This document shows positions 1 to 7,699 of a DNA stretch of 15,749 bases, piece by piece (position 1 is the first letter of the stretch; every line of letters starts with the position of its first letter). The notes below the pieces were generated by a model that was given only the letters and a program-made list of their open reading frames with translations, made no database searches and was not told the DNA's origin. Origin of the DNA: SIG510 sp045540975 (GTDB lineage: Bacteria > Bacillota > Clostridia > Oscillospirales > JAAYXM01); assembly GCA_045540975.1 (NCBI GenBank), contig JAZQIE010000016.1:1-15749 (forward strand), in the 5' to 3' direction. The position numbers were made by a program, and so were the translations under genes.

Positions 1-3000
1 TGTCGATGAGGGTCTTGCTTTCCGGCATTTTATCCAGTACAACACCGGTATAAACCATGGTGGTCTGATGCATACCGTCATTACCGTAAATCTGCTTGCT
101 ATCAAGCGCTTTGATGGTTTCGTGCAGGAAGTTGGTTTCGAAATGCTCACGGACCTCTGCCGGAGTGTTTTTGTTATCAAAGTTCCACTTCTTTGCATTC
201 TTTTGGATGTTTGCCATGACAATCGGGTCGTCGTAGAGGTCGAAGACCGCGTCATATGCCGCCGCCATTTCGGCGACAAGGTCGGTATCCGAAATACCGC
301 CTACGAATTTACCGCCGTACCAACCGTTATCTAACATGTACGGGTCGTATACGCCTGTGCTCATTTCCGGATAGATGTCCGCGATACGGTCAAGCAAAAC
401 CGCAAGCACACGTCCGTATTCCTTCTTTTCGCCGCCGCTGTAAGTATAACCCAAGGTCAAGCGGCGAACCATCTGCGGAATACCGCCGTAGATAAAGCCG
501 TTCCAAATGCCCCATGCATTGTAATACGCGATGAAGGTCCAGGTTTCATCCCATTCACCGTAGGTGGTGTTGTACTTCTTGCCGGTTTTATAGCCGTAGC
601 CGTCGTCAACACCCCAGCCGTGGACCCCTTTGTTCTGAAGGACGCCGTTTTTGTCGATGTGCTCGTCCTTTTCCGGATACATGGTGTTGGTCAAAAGATG
701 CGAGCCGTTTTCCTTTGCCTTCTCATAACGCCAGAAGCCGTGCTCATCCAAGCCGGTTTTGTAATACTCGCCGAAGTCATTGGACGGGAAGCGGCGCATA
801 CAGGTCGGGCACTGGAGCTTCCACGGGTAGTTTACGATGTCAATCTTATACGGATAGGTCTCGCCGGAGTCCGCGGTCATGTTGGTGCCGCAGTAACGGC
901 ACACCTGATAATTCGGGTCATACTGATATGCCGCCCACCAGTTGCGCGGGACCTCCTGCGAGGTGACCAGTTCGGTGACCCATTCTTCCTGCCCAACCAG
1001 ATACTCAACTTGATTGTAAAATACATTTGCGGAATTTTTTGCCCAAGCATAGTTTGCCACGTTCTTCTTCGCTGCGGCAAGTTTTTCCTTGGTGTAGATG
1101 GTCGATGCGGTCTTACCGTCTTTCACGGTAAGCTCGATTTTTGAGGAGAGTTCTCTGCCTTCATAGGTGAAGGTCGCGGTGACGGTTGCAGAGCCGATTT
1201 TCCCCTTCGGGAGTGCAACGCCATCTTCGGTGACGGTGAGAAGCTCGGGGTCGCTGCACACAAAGGCCAAATCCGACACCGCAAGTTCGGTGATTTCGCC
1301 CGATGCACGGACCAGGCTGACCTTCATTTGGATGCCCTCTGCATCGTCGGGTTTCATCACGCTGCTGTCTACCGTAAGCTGAATGGAATCCGCGGTATCC
1401 GCAAACACGGTAATCGGAAGGATTGCATTCACCGAGGTTTCCGCAAGGGTCACGGTCACGGTGAGGGTGGTATCGCCGTCTGCAATACCGGTTATAACAC
1501 CTGCGTCGTCAACCGACGCGACCGCCTCATTTTCAATCGCGTATGTAATCGAAAGATCTTCGTTTGCAAGTGCACGTGCGGTCAAATCCGTATATGCGCG
1601 CACTTGAACCGATGCGGTTTTGTTCGGATAAAGAGTTCCGTTAAGGCTTGCTTCCACCGAGCCGAGGACCTCTTTATCCACGGTGAGGAGCAGGTTTTTG
1701 GAAAGTCCTTCCGCATCGAAGGTAATCAGACCGTCACCCGAGGAAAGTGCTGTGATGATGCCGTTTTCATAGCTTAACACGGTATCGTCATAGGTGATGG
1801 TCATGGTGTCTGCATCAAACGGAGCGAAACTGCCGTCTGTGTAATAAACGCCTGCATCCAGCGTGGTGCGTTCCCCAACGCTGAGAGTCTTCTTCCCTGC
1901 TTTCAGAAGCAGGGCTTCCGGACGGATGCTCAAATCTGGCTTTGCGACAACCATCATGTTCTTGGTGAATTCCGCGGTTTCTCCGCCGCAGTCAATCACC
2001 ACGTGCAGTGTGAACATTCCGAGTTCGGACGCGGTCAAAACACCGTTTTCCAAGGTGACGCAATCTGCAGGCTCAGTGCTTTCCAAGGTAACCGTTGCGG
2101 TATACAGATTCCGCGGAAGCTCCATGCCGGATTCCAGAATGACCGAGGGTGCGACCGACTTGCTGTCGCCCACCTTGATTTGATTTCCAAAACTGAAGCG
2201 CACATCTTTGATCGGGCTGTAGGTATCGACGGTGACCAAAATCTCGCTGCTGAAAAGTCTTCCTTCGGATTCGGTCCATGCGCGTACAATACTCTCGCCC
2301 TTCTCGTGCGCGGTAATCACACCGTTTTCGTCAACCGAAACCGCCTTCGGGTTGGAGGATTCGTAATAAAGCGGAAGTCCTTCAAGCGATGCGGGTGCGC
2401 CGTCGTAACGGGTTGCGCTCACAGAGGTCTGCACACGGTCGCCCGCATCCAGTTTCTGCTTTTCTGCGCCAAGGGTGATGAATTGAATCTGGTCTTTTCT
2501 TGCGATTTCGACCTTGATGGTCTTGGTGGATACGATTCCGTCGCAAACCGCCTCGACCGTCACGGTGGTCTCGCCCGGGGTGACACCTGTTACGTTGAGA
2601 TAGCCACGGGTACCGTCGATTTCCGCGGTTGCGGTTGCAATTTCCTCATCTGCGGAGGTAACGCGCATCTCGGTGACTTCGTCAAAGCCGATTTCCGCGC
2701 CGTTATGGAATGCAAGGAGCGGAATCTCGCCGCTTGCGGTTTCCATGATGGGGGAAACACTGCTGCCCGAAATACGGAACTGGTTTTCGGTGATGTCGTT
2801 TAAGCAGAAGCCGACAAACCAAATACCGTTTGTACCCGCGGATTCCGGTGGCATGGTGCAGTAGACGTTGTATTCTCCCGCCGCTAAGGTGACGTTTCCT
2901 GCAGGGTCAACGGTGCCGTATGTGGTAACCGGAGCCTCACCGCTGATACGACCCACATAGTAGCGGTCGTTGTTCCATTCTTCCTTCGGAGTGTCAATCG

Positions 3001-5656
3001 GAGAGATGTAGATATCCATCAATCCGCCGGCAACCTGTCCGGTCACACGGGTGGCGAAGTTGTAAGCACCGCCTTTGCGCACCTTGATGCCGAAGTTGAT
3101 ATAGTCCCCTGTACTGCCCTTGAAGATGTAGCCGATGCTGCGGAAGGATTTATCGTTTGTGACACTAAAGCCGCTGCTCTTGTCAATGAATTTCCACGGC
3201 TCGGTCTCCGCGGTCCAATAAGCGGGAAGCTCGCCTTCCGGATTTTTGTCGTACATATCGTAATCGACAAAGTAGGTAATCGGACGGACCGAGTCCGACC
3301 ACGGACCCTGATAGCCGTTGTGCAAGCTGTAGAAATACTTAATCGGGTCGATTTCAACCTCGAATTCTCTGCTTTCGCTCTTGCCGTCCTTTGCAACGGT
3401 CACGGTGAGGGTGGTCTTTCCGCCACACTTACCGAAAAGTTTGACCTTGCCGTCCGCCTCGACCGAAACGTCCGCAAGGGTCGGGTCTTCGAGCGCGGCG
3501 GTCACGGTGACATCCGTCACAGACGCCGCCTCACGGTTGACCCAATAGGTCATCGGGACGGATACGGATTCGTTGGTTTTGCAATAGAAGACGTCTTCGG
3601 TGGTAACATCGAGTTCCAAATAGCCTTCCGGGAGTGCAACGGTAATCGGAATGTCGATTGCGGTGACTTCCCCTTCATACTCCGCGCTCACGCGAATTGC
3701 GGTCTCACCCTTCCATACGCCGAAGACCGAGTATGCACCGTCGGTTTCGGTCAGGGTTGCAACCGCGCGGTCGAGCATCTCGACACGCAGGACGTCAAGG
3801 TCTTCGAGTGCGATTTCCTCGCCGTCCCAAGTTGCGCCAAGGGAGAGCGGCACGGTTTCGTCCTTGAGCAGAGCATCAACCTCGCCCGAAAGCACCAGAC
3901 GCTCGCTCGGTTCAAGCGAAACGAAGTCGAGCTGAATCTCAGCGATACCGCCTGCCATTTCTGTTTTTCCCGTCACATTTTCGATGATGACCGTGTAGTC
4001 GCCCGCGGGGAGATATCTGCGGCCGAAGGTTTCGGTGGTCACAGAAAATGCATCATCACTCTTCGGAACCGCGGTACCCATGTAATACTTTGCATCCATC
4101 GGGTTTTCCGCCCCGAAAGGAGCAAGATAAACCTTCAGCGACGGCATCTCTTTATAATCCGCAAAGCGCACGTTGAAGTCATACAGAGCGGTCTGCGCAA
4201 GGCGGATGTTGATGCCGCCCCATTCACCCGCGCCGCAATGGATGGACGGTCCGCGCGGTCCGAACTCGGCATTTCCCATGGAGGACGGGGTCCAAGTCCA
4301 GCTCATGCCCGCGCTCTGTCCGTAGAACATAAACGGATCGGTTTTGCGGTTATAGTAGTTGCCCAGTTTCCCAAGCGCATCCCAATCGGTCAGCGTGCTC
4401 GGTGCGACACCTTCGCTCGACCACTGACCGTACTGCAGACGTCCGAGGTTATAGACATAATCCCTCGGCGGCTCGACCGGTTTCTCATAAGACTTCCAAG
4501 TAAGACCCACATTGGAGATTGCGGTATAAACCGAGCCCTTTTTGGTGGTTTTGAAACTGACCACATAGTCGCCTTTTTCCAAATACTTTTCACCGAACGA
4601 GTTGACCTTCAAGGTCGCGGTCGTTTCGGTGTAGTCAGTCGAGCCGATGTAGTACTCCGCCGCCTGCGGGTTGGTCGCATTCAACGGTGCGAGATAGAAA
4701 TCCATGCTTGAGCCGTTGACGGTGTCAAGCAGGCGCATGGACACATCATAGAGTGCGCTCTCGCCCACACGGATGACAATGCCGCCCCAAGAGCCCACGC
4801 CGCCGTAGATGGTCGGTCCGACCTCATTGTATGAGGATTTGGTCCAGGTCCAGATACCCGCGGCGCTTTCCCCGTAGAACTTAAACGGGTCGGTGATGCG
4901 GTTAAAGAAGTTTTCCAGCTTATCAATCGAGTCCCAATCGGTCAGGGTGTTCGGTGCAACACCGGAATCCGACCATTGACCGTACTGCAAGCGCGCCAGA
5001 TTATAGACATAATTCTTCGGCGCTTCAATCGGTTTTTCATCACTCACCCAAGTAAGGGTCACATTGGAAAGTGCCGCGTAGGTCGTGCCCTTGCTTTTCA
5101 TCTTAAAGACCACGGTATAGTCGCCCGCGTCCAAATACTGCTCACCAAACGAGACCGTCTTCAACGCACGCGCTTCGCCCGAATACACGGTTGACCCGAG
5201 ATAATATTTTGCATCTTGCGGATTGGATGCGGATGCGGGTGCAAGATAAAAATCCAGGTTTGCGGCGTTTGCATCATCAATGATGCGCATGGAAACATCG
5301 TACATCGCGCTCTCTCCCACGCGGATGACAATGCCGCCCCATTCGCCCACACCGCCGTCAATGGTGGGGCCCACTTCGTTGTGGGAAGAGCCTGTCCAGC
5401 GCCAATCAATTTTGGAGCTTTGCGCGTAGAACTTAAACGGGTCGGTGGTACGGTTAAAGTAGTTACCAAGCGCATCAATCGAGTCCCAATCCGTGATGGT
5501 ACTCGGATTGACACCCTCGCTTGACCACTGACCGTACTGCAGACGCGCCAGATTATAGACATAATCTGTCCCTGTTGTCTCCTGCAACGCGTATGCCGGA
5601 ATCATGGAAACCAGCATGGAAAGGATCAACAGCAAAGACAAAATCCTCTTTTTCAT
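1..5656 (-). CDS. Secreted multimodular heparinase II/III-type polysaccharide lyase (C-terminus cut off by window edge)
   Basis: This frame stays open from the ATG at 5654-5656 to the left edge, giving 1885 visible residues. GGGAGGT lies 7 nt upstream of the ATG. Residues 1-23 form a signal peptide (MKKR, hydrophobic core, A-Y-A cleavage site). Residues 32-583 are three ~184-residue module copies, and about 585-773 hold two Ig-like domains. Residues 774-957 are a diverged fourth copy, and about 958-1515 hold about six Ig-like (BIG_2-type) domains with typical G-x-I/V-T-A strands. From about 1520 the sequence resembles the helical N-terminal part of heparinase II/III-family lyases: a YTKEKLAAAKKNVANYAWAK-like opening, C1586-x2-C1589 and C1616-x2-C1619 pairs, an FPSNDF segment, many aromatic residues, and GNDGMHQ with H1863. 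Family knowledge predicts beta-elimination of uronic-acid glycans outside the cell; the substrate is unknown. The catalytic beta-sheet part is beyond the edge. The lyase call rests on remembered family patterns; the secreted modular architecture is certain. Confidence 0.75.
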   Translation of the reverse strand, partial: MKKRILSLLLILSMLVSMIPAYALQETTGTDYVYNLARLQYGQWSSEGVNPSTITDWDSIDALGNYFNRTTDPFKFYAQSSKIDWRWTGSSHNEVGPTIDGGVGEWGGIVIRVGESAMYDVSMRIIDDANAANLDFYLAPASASNPQDAKYYLGSTVYSGEARALKTVSFGEQYLDAGDYTVVFKMKSKGTTYAALSNVTLTWVSDEKPIEAPKNYVYNLARLQYGQWSDSGVAPNTLTDWDSIDKLENFFNRITDPFKFYGESAAGIWTWTKSSYNEVGPTIYGGVGSWGGIVIRVGESALYDVSMRLLDTVNGSSMDFYLAPLNATNPQAAEYYIGSTDYTETTATLKVNSFGEKYLEKGDYVVSFKTTKKGSVYTAISNVGLTWKSYEKPVEPPRDYVYNLGRLQYGQWSSEGVAPSTLTDWDALGKLGNYYNRKTDPFMFYGQSAGMSWTWTPSSMGNAEFGPRGPSIHCGAGEWGGINIRLAQTALYDFNVRFADYKEMPSLKVYLAPFGAENPMDAKYYMGTAVPKSDDAFSVTTETFGRRYLPAGDYTVIIENVTGKTEMAGGIAEIQLDFVSLEPSERLVLSGEVDALLKDETVPLSLGATWDGEEIALEDLDVLRVEMLDRAVATLTETDGAYSVFGVWKGETAIRVSAEYEGEVTAIDIPITVALPEGYLELDVTTEDVFYCKTNESVSVPMTYWVNREAASVTDVTVTAALEDPTLADVSVEADGKVKLFGKCGGKTTLTVTVAKDGKSESREFEVEIDPIKYFYSLHNGYQGPWSDSVRPITYFVDYDMYDKNPEGELPAYWTAETEPWKFIDKSSGFSVTNDKSFRSIGYIFKGSTGDYINFGIKVRKGGAYNFATRVTGQVAGGLMDIYISPIDTPKEEWNNDRYYVGRISGEAPVTTYGTVDPAGNVTLAAGEYNVYCTMPPESAGTNGIWFVGFCLNDITENQFRISGSSVSPIMETASGEIPLLAFHNGAEIGFDEVTEMRVTSADEEIATATAEIDGTRGYLNVTGVTPGETTVTVEAVCDGIVSTKTIKVEIARKDQIQFITLGAEKQKLDAGDRVQTSVSATRYDGAPASLEGLPLYYESSNPKAVSVDENGVITAHEKGESIVRAWTESEGRLFSSEILVTVDTYSPIKDVRFSFGNQIKVGDSKSVAPSVILESGMELPRNLYTATVTLESTEPADCVTLENGVLTASELGMFTLHVVIDCGGETAEFTKNMMVVAKPDLSIRPEALLLKAGKKTLSVGERTTLDAGVYYTDGSFAPFDADTMTITYDDTVLSYENGIITALSSGDGLITFDAEGLSKNLLLTVDKEVLGSVEASLNGTLYPNKTASVQVRAYTDLTARALANEDLSITYAIENEAVASVDDAGVITGIADGDTTLTVTVTLAETSVNAILPITVFADTADSIQLTVDSSVMKPDDAEGIQMKVSLVRASGEITELAVSDLAFVCSDPELLTVTEDGVALPKGKIGSATVTATFTYEGRELSSKIELTVKDGKTASTIYTKEKLAAAKKNVANYAWAKNSANVFYNQVEYLVGQEEWVTELVTSQEVPRNWWAAYQYDPNYQVCRYCGTNMTADSGETYPYKIDIVNYPWKLQCPTCMRRFPSNDFGEYYKTGLDEHGFWRYEKAKENGSHLLTNTMYPEKDEHIDKNGVLQNKGVHGWGVDDGYGYKTGKKYNTTYGEWDETWTFIAYYNAWGIWNGFIYGGIPQMVRRLTLGYTYSGGEKKEYGRVLAVLLDRIADIYPEMSTGVYDPYMLDNGWYGGKFVGGISDTDLVAEMAAAYDAVFDLYDDPIVMANIQKNAKKWNFDNKNTPAEVREHFETNFLHETIKALDSKQIYGNDGMHQTTMVYTGVVLDKMPESKTLID
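2786..3337 (-). repeat. Diverged fourth copy of the module, inside the Ig-like region
   Basis: Residues 774-957. YFYSLHNGYQGPWSD matches the YVYNLARLQYGQWSS opening. Further landmarks keep order: TEPWKFI for TDPFKFY, INFGIKVRKGGAYNF for IVIRVGESALYDV, MDIYISP for LDFYLAP, RYYVGR for YYLGST and LAAGEYNVYC for LDAGDYTVVF. Its length is also close to 184 residues. Identity is low, so this is a structural-order argument. Confidence 0.65.
3908..4459 (-). repeat. 184-residue module, copy 3 of the lyase protein
   Basis: Residues 400-583. It begins YVYNLGRLQYGQWSSEGV and keeps NRKTDPFMFYGQS, WGGINIRL, VYLAP, YYMGT and YLPAGDY. The second half is more diverged than in copies 1 and 2, and it runs directly into the first Ig-like domain. 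Confidence 0.87.
4460..5011 (-). repeat. 184-residue module, copy 2 of the lyase protein
   Basis: Residues 216-399. It has the same length (552 bp) and landmarks as copy 1: YVYNLARLQYGQWSDSG, NRITDPFKFYGES, VGPTIYGG, WGGIVIRVGESALYDVS, DFYLAP, YYIGST and GLTWKS. Confidence 0.9.
5012..5563 (-). repeat. 184-residue module, copy 1 of the lyase protein
   Basis: Residues 32-215 of the secreted lyase. The module opens YVYNLARLQYGQWS, continues through NRTTDPFKFY, VGPTI, WGGIVIRVGES, LDFYLAP, YYLGST and AGDY, and ends TLTWVSDEKP. The pattern of alternating strands with many Trp, Tyr and Gly residues suggests a beta-sandwich carbohydrate-binding module, which is an inference. At DNA level it is very close to 6948-7490. 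Confidence 0.9.
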
Positions 5657-5713
5657 TTCGGGTACCTCCCATAACAAATTGTTTGTATGTTGTGCCAACA
5701 CAAGGTCATGCAA

Positions 5714-5741
5714 CATCACTTATGCATATAAGGATGTGATG
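5714..5741 (-). promoter_or_regulatory. Possible 5' leader hairpin of the lyase mRNA
   Basis: CATCAC (5714-5719) and GTGATG (5736-5741) form a 6-bp stem around a 16-nt loop. It lies just downstream of the predicted -10, so it would form at the very 5' end of the transcript, where stems can protect mRNA. Only the inverted repeat itself is visible; its role is inferred. Confidence 0.3.
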
Positions 5742-5749
5742 ACACCTTT

Positions 5750-5778
5750 ATTGTATCGGTATTTCCCCCGTCAAGGAA
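5750..5778 (-). promoter_or_regulatory. Predicted activator-dependent promoter of the lyase gene
   Basis: On the minus strand, -10 TACAAT (5750-5755) is preceded by a 17-bp spacer and TTCCTT (5773-5778), a poor -35 that overlaps the shared operator element. A weak -35 overlapped by a regulator site fits activation by an AraC-family protein. A competing reading is TTGACG (5769-5774) with ATAAAG 17 bp later, but its -10 is poor. Confidence 0.5.
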
Positions 5779-5811
5779 TAGCATTTTGTTAGATTCGCAT
5801 TTCATAAAGTT
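5775..5811 (-). promoter_or_regulatory. Predicted AraC-type operator upstream of the lyase gene
   Basis: On the plus strand GGAATAGCATTTTGTT (5775-5790) matches 15 of 16 bases of 7696-7711 in front of the other secreted-protein gene. A weaker second half-site, TTTCATAAAGTT (5800-5811), starts 21 bp after TAGCATTTTGTT (5779-5790), two DNA turns away, the usual AraC-family spacing. The near-identical first half-site is seen directly; binding by the adjacent regulator is inferred. Confidence 0.6.
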
Positions 5812-5851
5812 AGTTGGTAAAAATTTTTTTCGTTCCCCCTGCCATTTTCTG

Positions 5852-5886
5852 CAAAAAAAGAGCCGCTCGGCATATCACCGAGCGGC
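5852..5886 (-). terminator. Rho-independent terminator of the two-module secreted protein gene
   Basis: GCCGCTCGG (5862-5870) and CCGAGCGGC (5878-5886) form a perfect 9-bp GC-rich stem with a 7-nt loop. On the minus strand the stem is followed by TCTTTTTTTG. It sits 15 bp after the stop codon and separates this gene from the lyase gene, so the lyase gene needs its own promoter. Confidence 0.93.
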
Positions 5887-5900
5887 AAAGTTTCATTCAT

Positions 5901-7580
5901 TCAGTTCCACGGCCAAGCCGCGTCATTGTCTTTGGATTCAAGGTCAAACACCGTGTCGACAATCTCCTTTGCGACAGCCTTTTCCTCCTCGGTCGCATCC
6001 GCATTTTTCAGAATCAGTTCTGCGACCTGATAGATGCTGCGCGCGGTGGAAGTTGCACCGTAAAGATAAGTTCCGTTTTCCAATTTGATGTATGCACGTG
6101 CGCTGACAGAACGGGCATAATTTTTCGGCAGGATGTCAATCAAAACCGCGGTGAAGGTATAAGTGTCCTCATCCTCCGCGTAATTGAGCACCGCAGGTGC
6201 GGTGATTGCAGTATGACCGTTCTTGGAATAGCCGACAACCAAATGATTGACATCGCCGTCAAGGTCATCGGTCGGCATCAAAACCGTGCCGTATTCCACC
6301 ACATCGTCGGAATCCGCAATGCTGCGGTCGATGGTGGAGACAAAGCGCATACCCTGCGGCTCGGTGATACGGATTGCCGCGCCGTCCTGCGTGTTCAAAT
6401 CCAGCGAGGTTTCGGTGCTGAGACCCGTAAGCCCGAGTTCTGCGATTGCGGAATATGCCGAACCCTGCGAAATGATTTCAAAGGATAAAACATAGTCCCC
6501 CGCTTCCAGATAACGGGTGCCGAATGCATCCGTCTTCATCATTTCACCGTTATTGGCAAACGCGGTTTGCCCCAGGTAATAGTCTTCCGCTCTGAGGTTT
6601 TCCGCATCTGCGGGTGCCAAATAGAACTTCAGCGGACTTCCGTCTGAATTGTTGAGATATTTTAAGGATACACCGTAGAGCTGGCTTTCTCCCACACGAA
6701 CGGTGAGACCGCCCCATTCACCTGCTCCGCCGGTGATGGTCGGGCCGACAATACCGCCGCTTGAGCCCGAGGTTTTGGTCCAGGTCCAGGTCATGCCTTC
6801 GCTCTGCCCGTAGTACATAAACGGGTCGGTGGTGCGGTTGTGGTAGTTGCCCAATTCGTCCACCGCATCCCAAGAGGTGATGGTGCTCGGTGCAACGCCT
6901 TCATCCGACCACTGACCGTACTGCAAACGGGTCAGGTTATACAGATAGCTTTCAATCGGCTTTTCATCGCTCACCCAGGTAAGGGTCACGTTGGAAAGCG
7001 CCGCATAGGTTGTACCCTTGCTTGTCATCTTAAAGACCACGATATAGTCGCCCGCTGCCAAATACTGCTCACCAAACGAGACCGTCTTCAGCGCACGTGC
7101 TTCTCCCGAATACGCGGTCGACCCAAGGTAATATGCCGCATCTTGCGGATTGGATGCGGATGCGGGTGCGAAATAAAAATCCAGGTTTGCGGCGGATGCA
7201 TCATCGACAATGCGCATGGAAACATCATACACCGCGCTCTCTCCCACGCGGATGACAATGCCGCCCCAATCACCGACCGAGCCGTCGATGGTGGGGCCCA
7301 CTTCGTTGTGGGAAGAGCCTGTCCAGCGCCAATCGATTGTGGCGCTTTGCGCGTAGAACTTAAACGGGTCGGTGGTACGGTTAAAGTAGTTGCCCAGCGC
7401 ATCAATCGAGTTCCAATCCGTGATGGTACTCGGATTGACACCCTCGCTTGACCACTGACCGTACTGCAGACGCGTCAGATTGTAGCAGTAGTCTGTCCCC
7501 GCGGCACTCACAAAGGCGGTCGGGAGCATACACACAATCATGCACAGCACCAATGCCATCGAAATAATTCTTTTTTTCAT
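5901..7580 (-). CDS. Secreted two-module protein with a distinct C-terminal domain, companion of the lyase
   Basis: 559 residues from the ATG at 7578-7580, chosen because AAGGAGGG (7586-7593) sits 5 nt upstream; an in-frame ATG at 7601 lies before that ribosome binding site. Residues 1-26 are a signal peptide (MKKR, hydrophobic core, V-S-A cleavage site). Residues 31-211 and 212-392 are two copies of the module found in the lyase protein. About 395-559 form a separate domain with the segments GAAIRITEPQGMRFVSTI, YGTVLMP, YTFTAVLIDI, SARAYIK and ARSIYQVAELIL. I have seen this type of domain at the C-terminus of other clostridial surface proteins but cannot name it. No catalytic motif, LPXTG, dockerin or membrane anchor is seen. 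A likely role is glycan binding alongside the lyase (inference). The gene has a strong terminator and a promoter layout matching that of the lyase gene. Confidence 0.85.
   Translation of the reverse strand: MKKRIISMALVLCMIVCMLPTAFVSAAGTDYCYNLTRLQYGQWSSEGVNPSTITDWNSIDALGNYFNRTTDPFKFYAQSATIDWRWTGSSHNEVGPTIDGSVGDWGGIVIRVGESAVYDVSMRIVDDASAANLDFYFAPASASNPQDAAYYLGSTAYSGEARALKTVSFGEQYLAAGDYIVVFKMTSKGTTYAALSNVTLTWVSDEKPIESYLYNLTRLQYGQWSDEGVAPSTITSWDAVDELGNYHNRTTDPFMYYGQSEGMTWTWTKTSGSSGGIVGPTITGGAGEWGGLTVRVGESQLYGVSLKYLNNSDGSPLKFYLAPADAENLRAEDYYLGQTAFANNGEMMKTDAFGTRYLEAGDYVLSFEIISQGSAYSAIAELGLTGLSTETSLDLNTQDGAAIRITEPQGMRFVSTIDRSIADSDDVVEYGTVLMPTDDLDGDVNHLVVGYSKNGHTAITAPAVLNYAEDEDTYTFTAVLIDILPKNYARSVSARAYIKLENGTYLYGATSTARSIYQVAELILKNADATEEEKAVAKEIVDTVFDLESKDNDAAWPWN
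6405..6947 (-). repeat. Module copy 2 of the companion protein (181 residues)
   Basis: Residues 212-392, opening YLYNLTRLQYGQWSDEGVAP. Landmarks NRTTDPFMYYGQS, VGPTITGGAGEWGGLTVRVG, KFYLAP, YYLGQT and YLEAGDYVLSFE are kept; it has a short SSGG insertion before VGPTI. Confidence 0.9.
6948..7490 (-). repeat. Module copy 1 of the companion protein (181 residues)
   Basis: Residues 31-211, opening YCYNLTRLQYGQWSSEGVNP. It lacks three linker residues present at the end of copy 1 of the lyase protein but is otherwise nearly the same protein and very similar DNA (compare 5012-5563). Confidence 0.9.
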
Positions 7581-7659
7581 AAAAACCCTCCTTATTTTCA
7601 TTGCAAAATGTTTTTTCGCATTTTCTGTAATTTGTTTGGAATAATCGCAAAATAAACAC

Positions 7660-7688
7660 TTTACAATTTCATTTTATCCTTCTATAAT
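7660..7688 (+). promoter_or_regulatory. Promoter of the AraC-family regulator gene
   Basis: TTTACA (7660-7665), a 17-bp spacer and a consensus TATAAT (7683-7688) form a strong sigma-A-type promoter reading toward 7769. It overlaps the divergent promoter of the companion gene, and its predicted start point near 7695 is at the edge of the operator. Confidence 0.75.
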
Positions 7689-7699
7689 TGAATTTGGAA
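7671..7699 (-). promoter_or_regulatory. Predicted activator-dependent promoter of the companion secreted-protein gene
   Basis: On the minus strand, -10 TAAAAT (7671-7676), a 17-bp spacer and TTCCAA (7694-7699) as a poor -35. The -10 lies exactly 19 bp from the GGAATAGCATT element, the same distance as in front of the lyase gene. Confidence 0.55.

Noticed and set aside
3320..4711. 463-codon open frame on the plus strand opposite the lyase gene
   Set aside because: It lies codon-on-codon opposite the minus-strand gene, whose translation is clearly the real repeated modular protein. The antisense product is rich in Arg, His and Cys, with no recognisable domain or ribosome binding site. The same applies to 620-1144, 2003-2803 and 6840-7451.
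5901..7601. Longer form of the companion protein starting at ATG 7601
   Set aside because: That ATG precedes the AAGGAGGG ribosome binding site at 7586-7593. Starting at 7580 puts the KKR charged residues directly at the front of the signal peptide, as in the lyase protein.
7605..7624. AAAATG/CATTTT inverted repeat in the leader of the companion gene
   Set aside because: It is a 6-bp, mostly A-T stem in AT-rich DNA, likely by chance; it has no T-run position or conservation that would make it a regulator.
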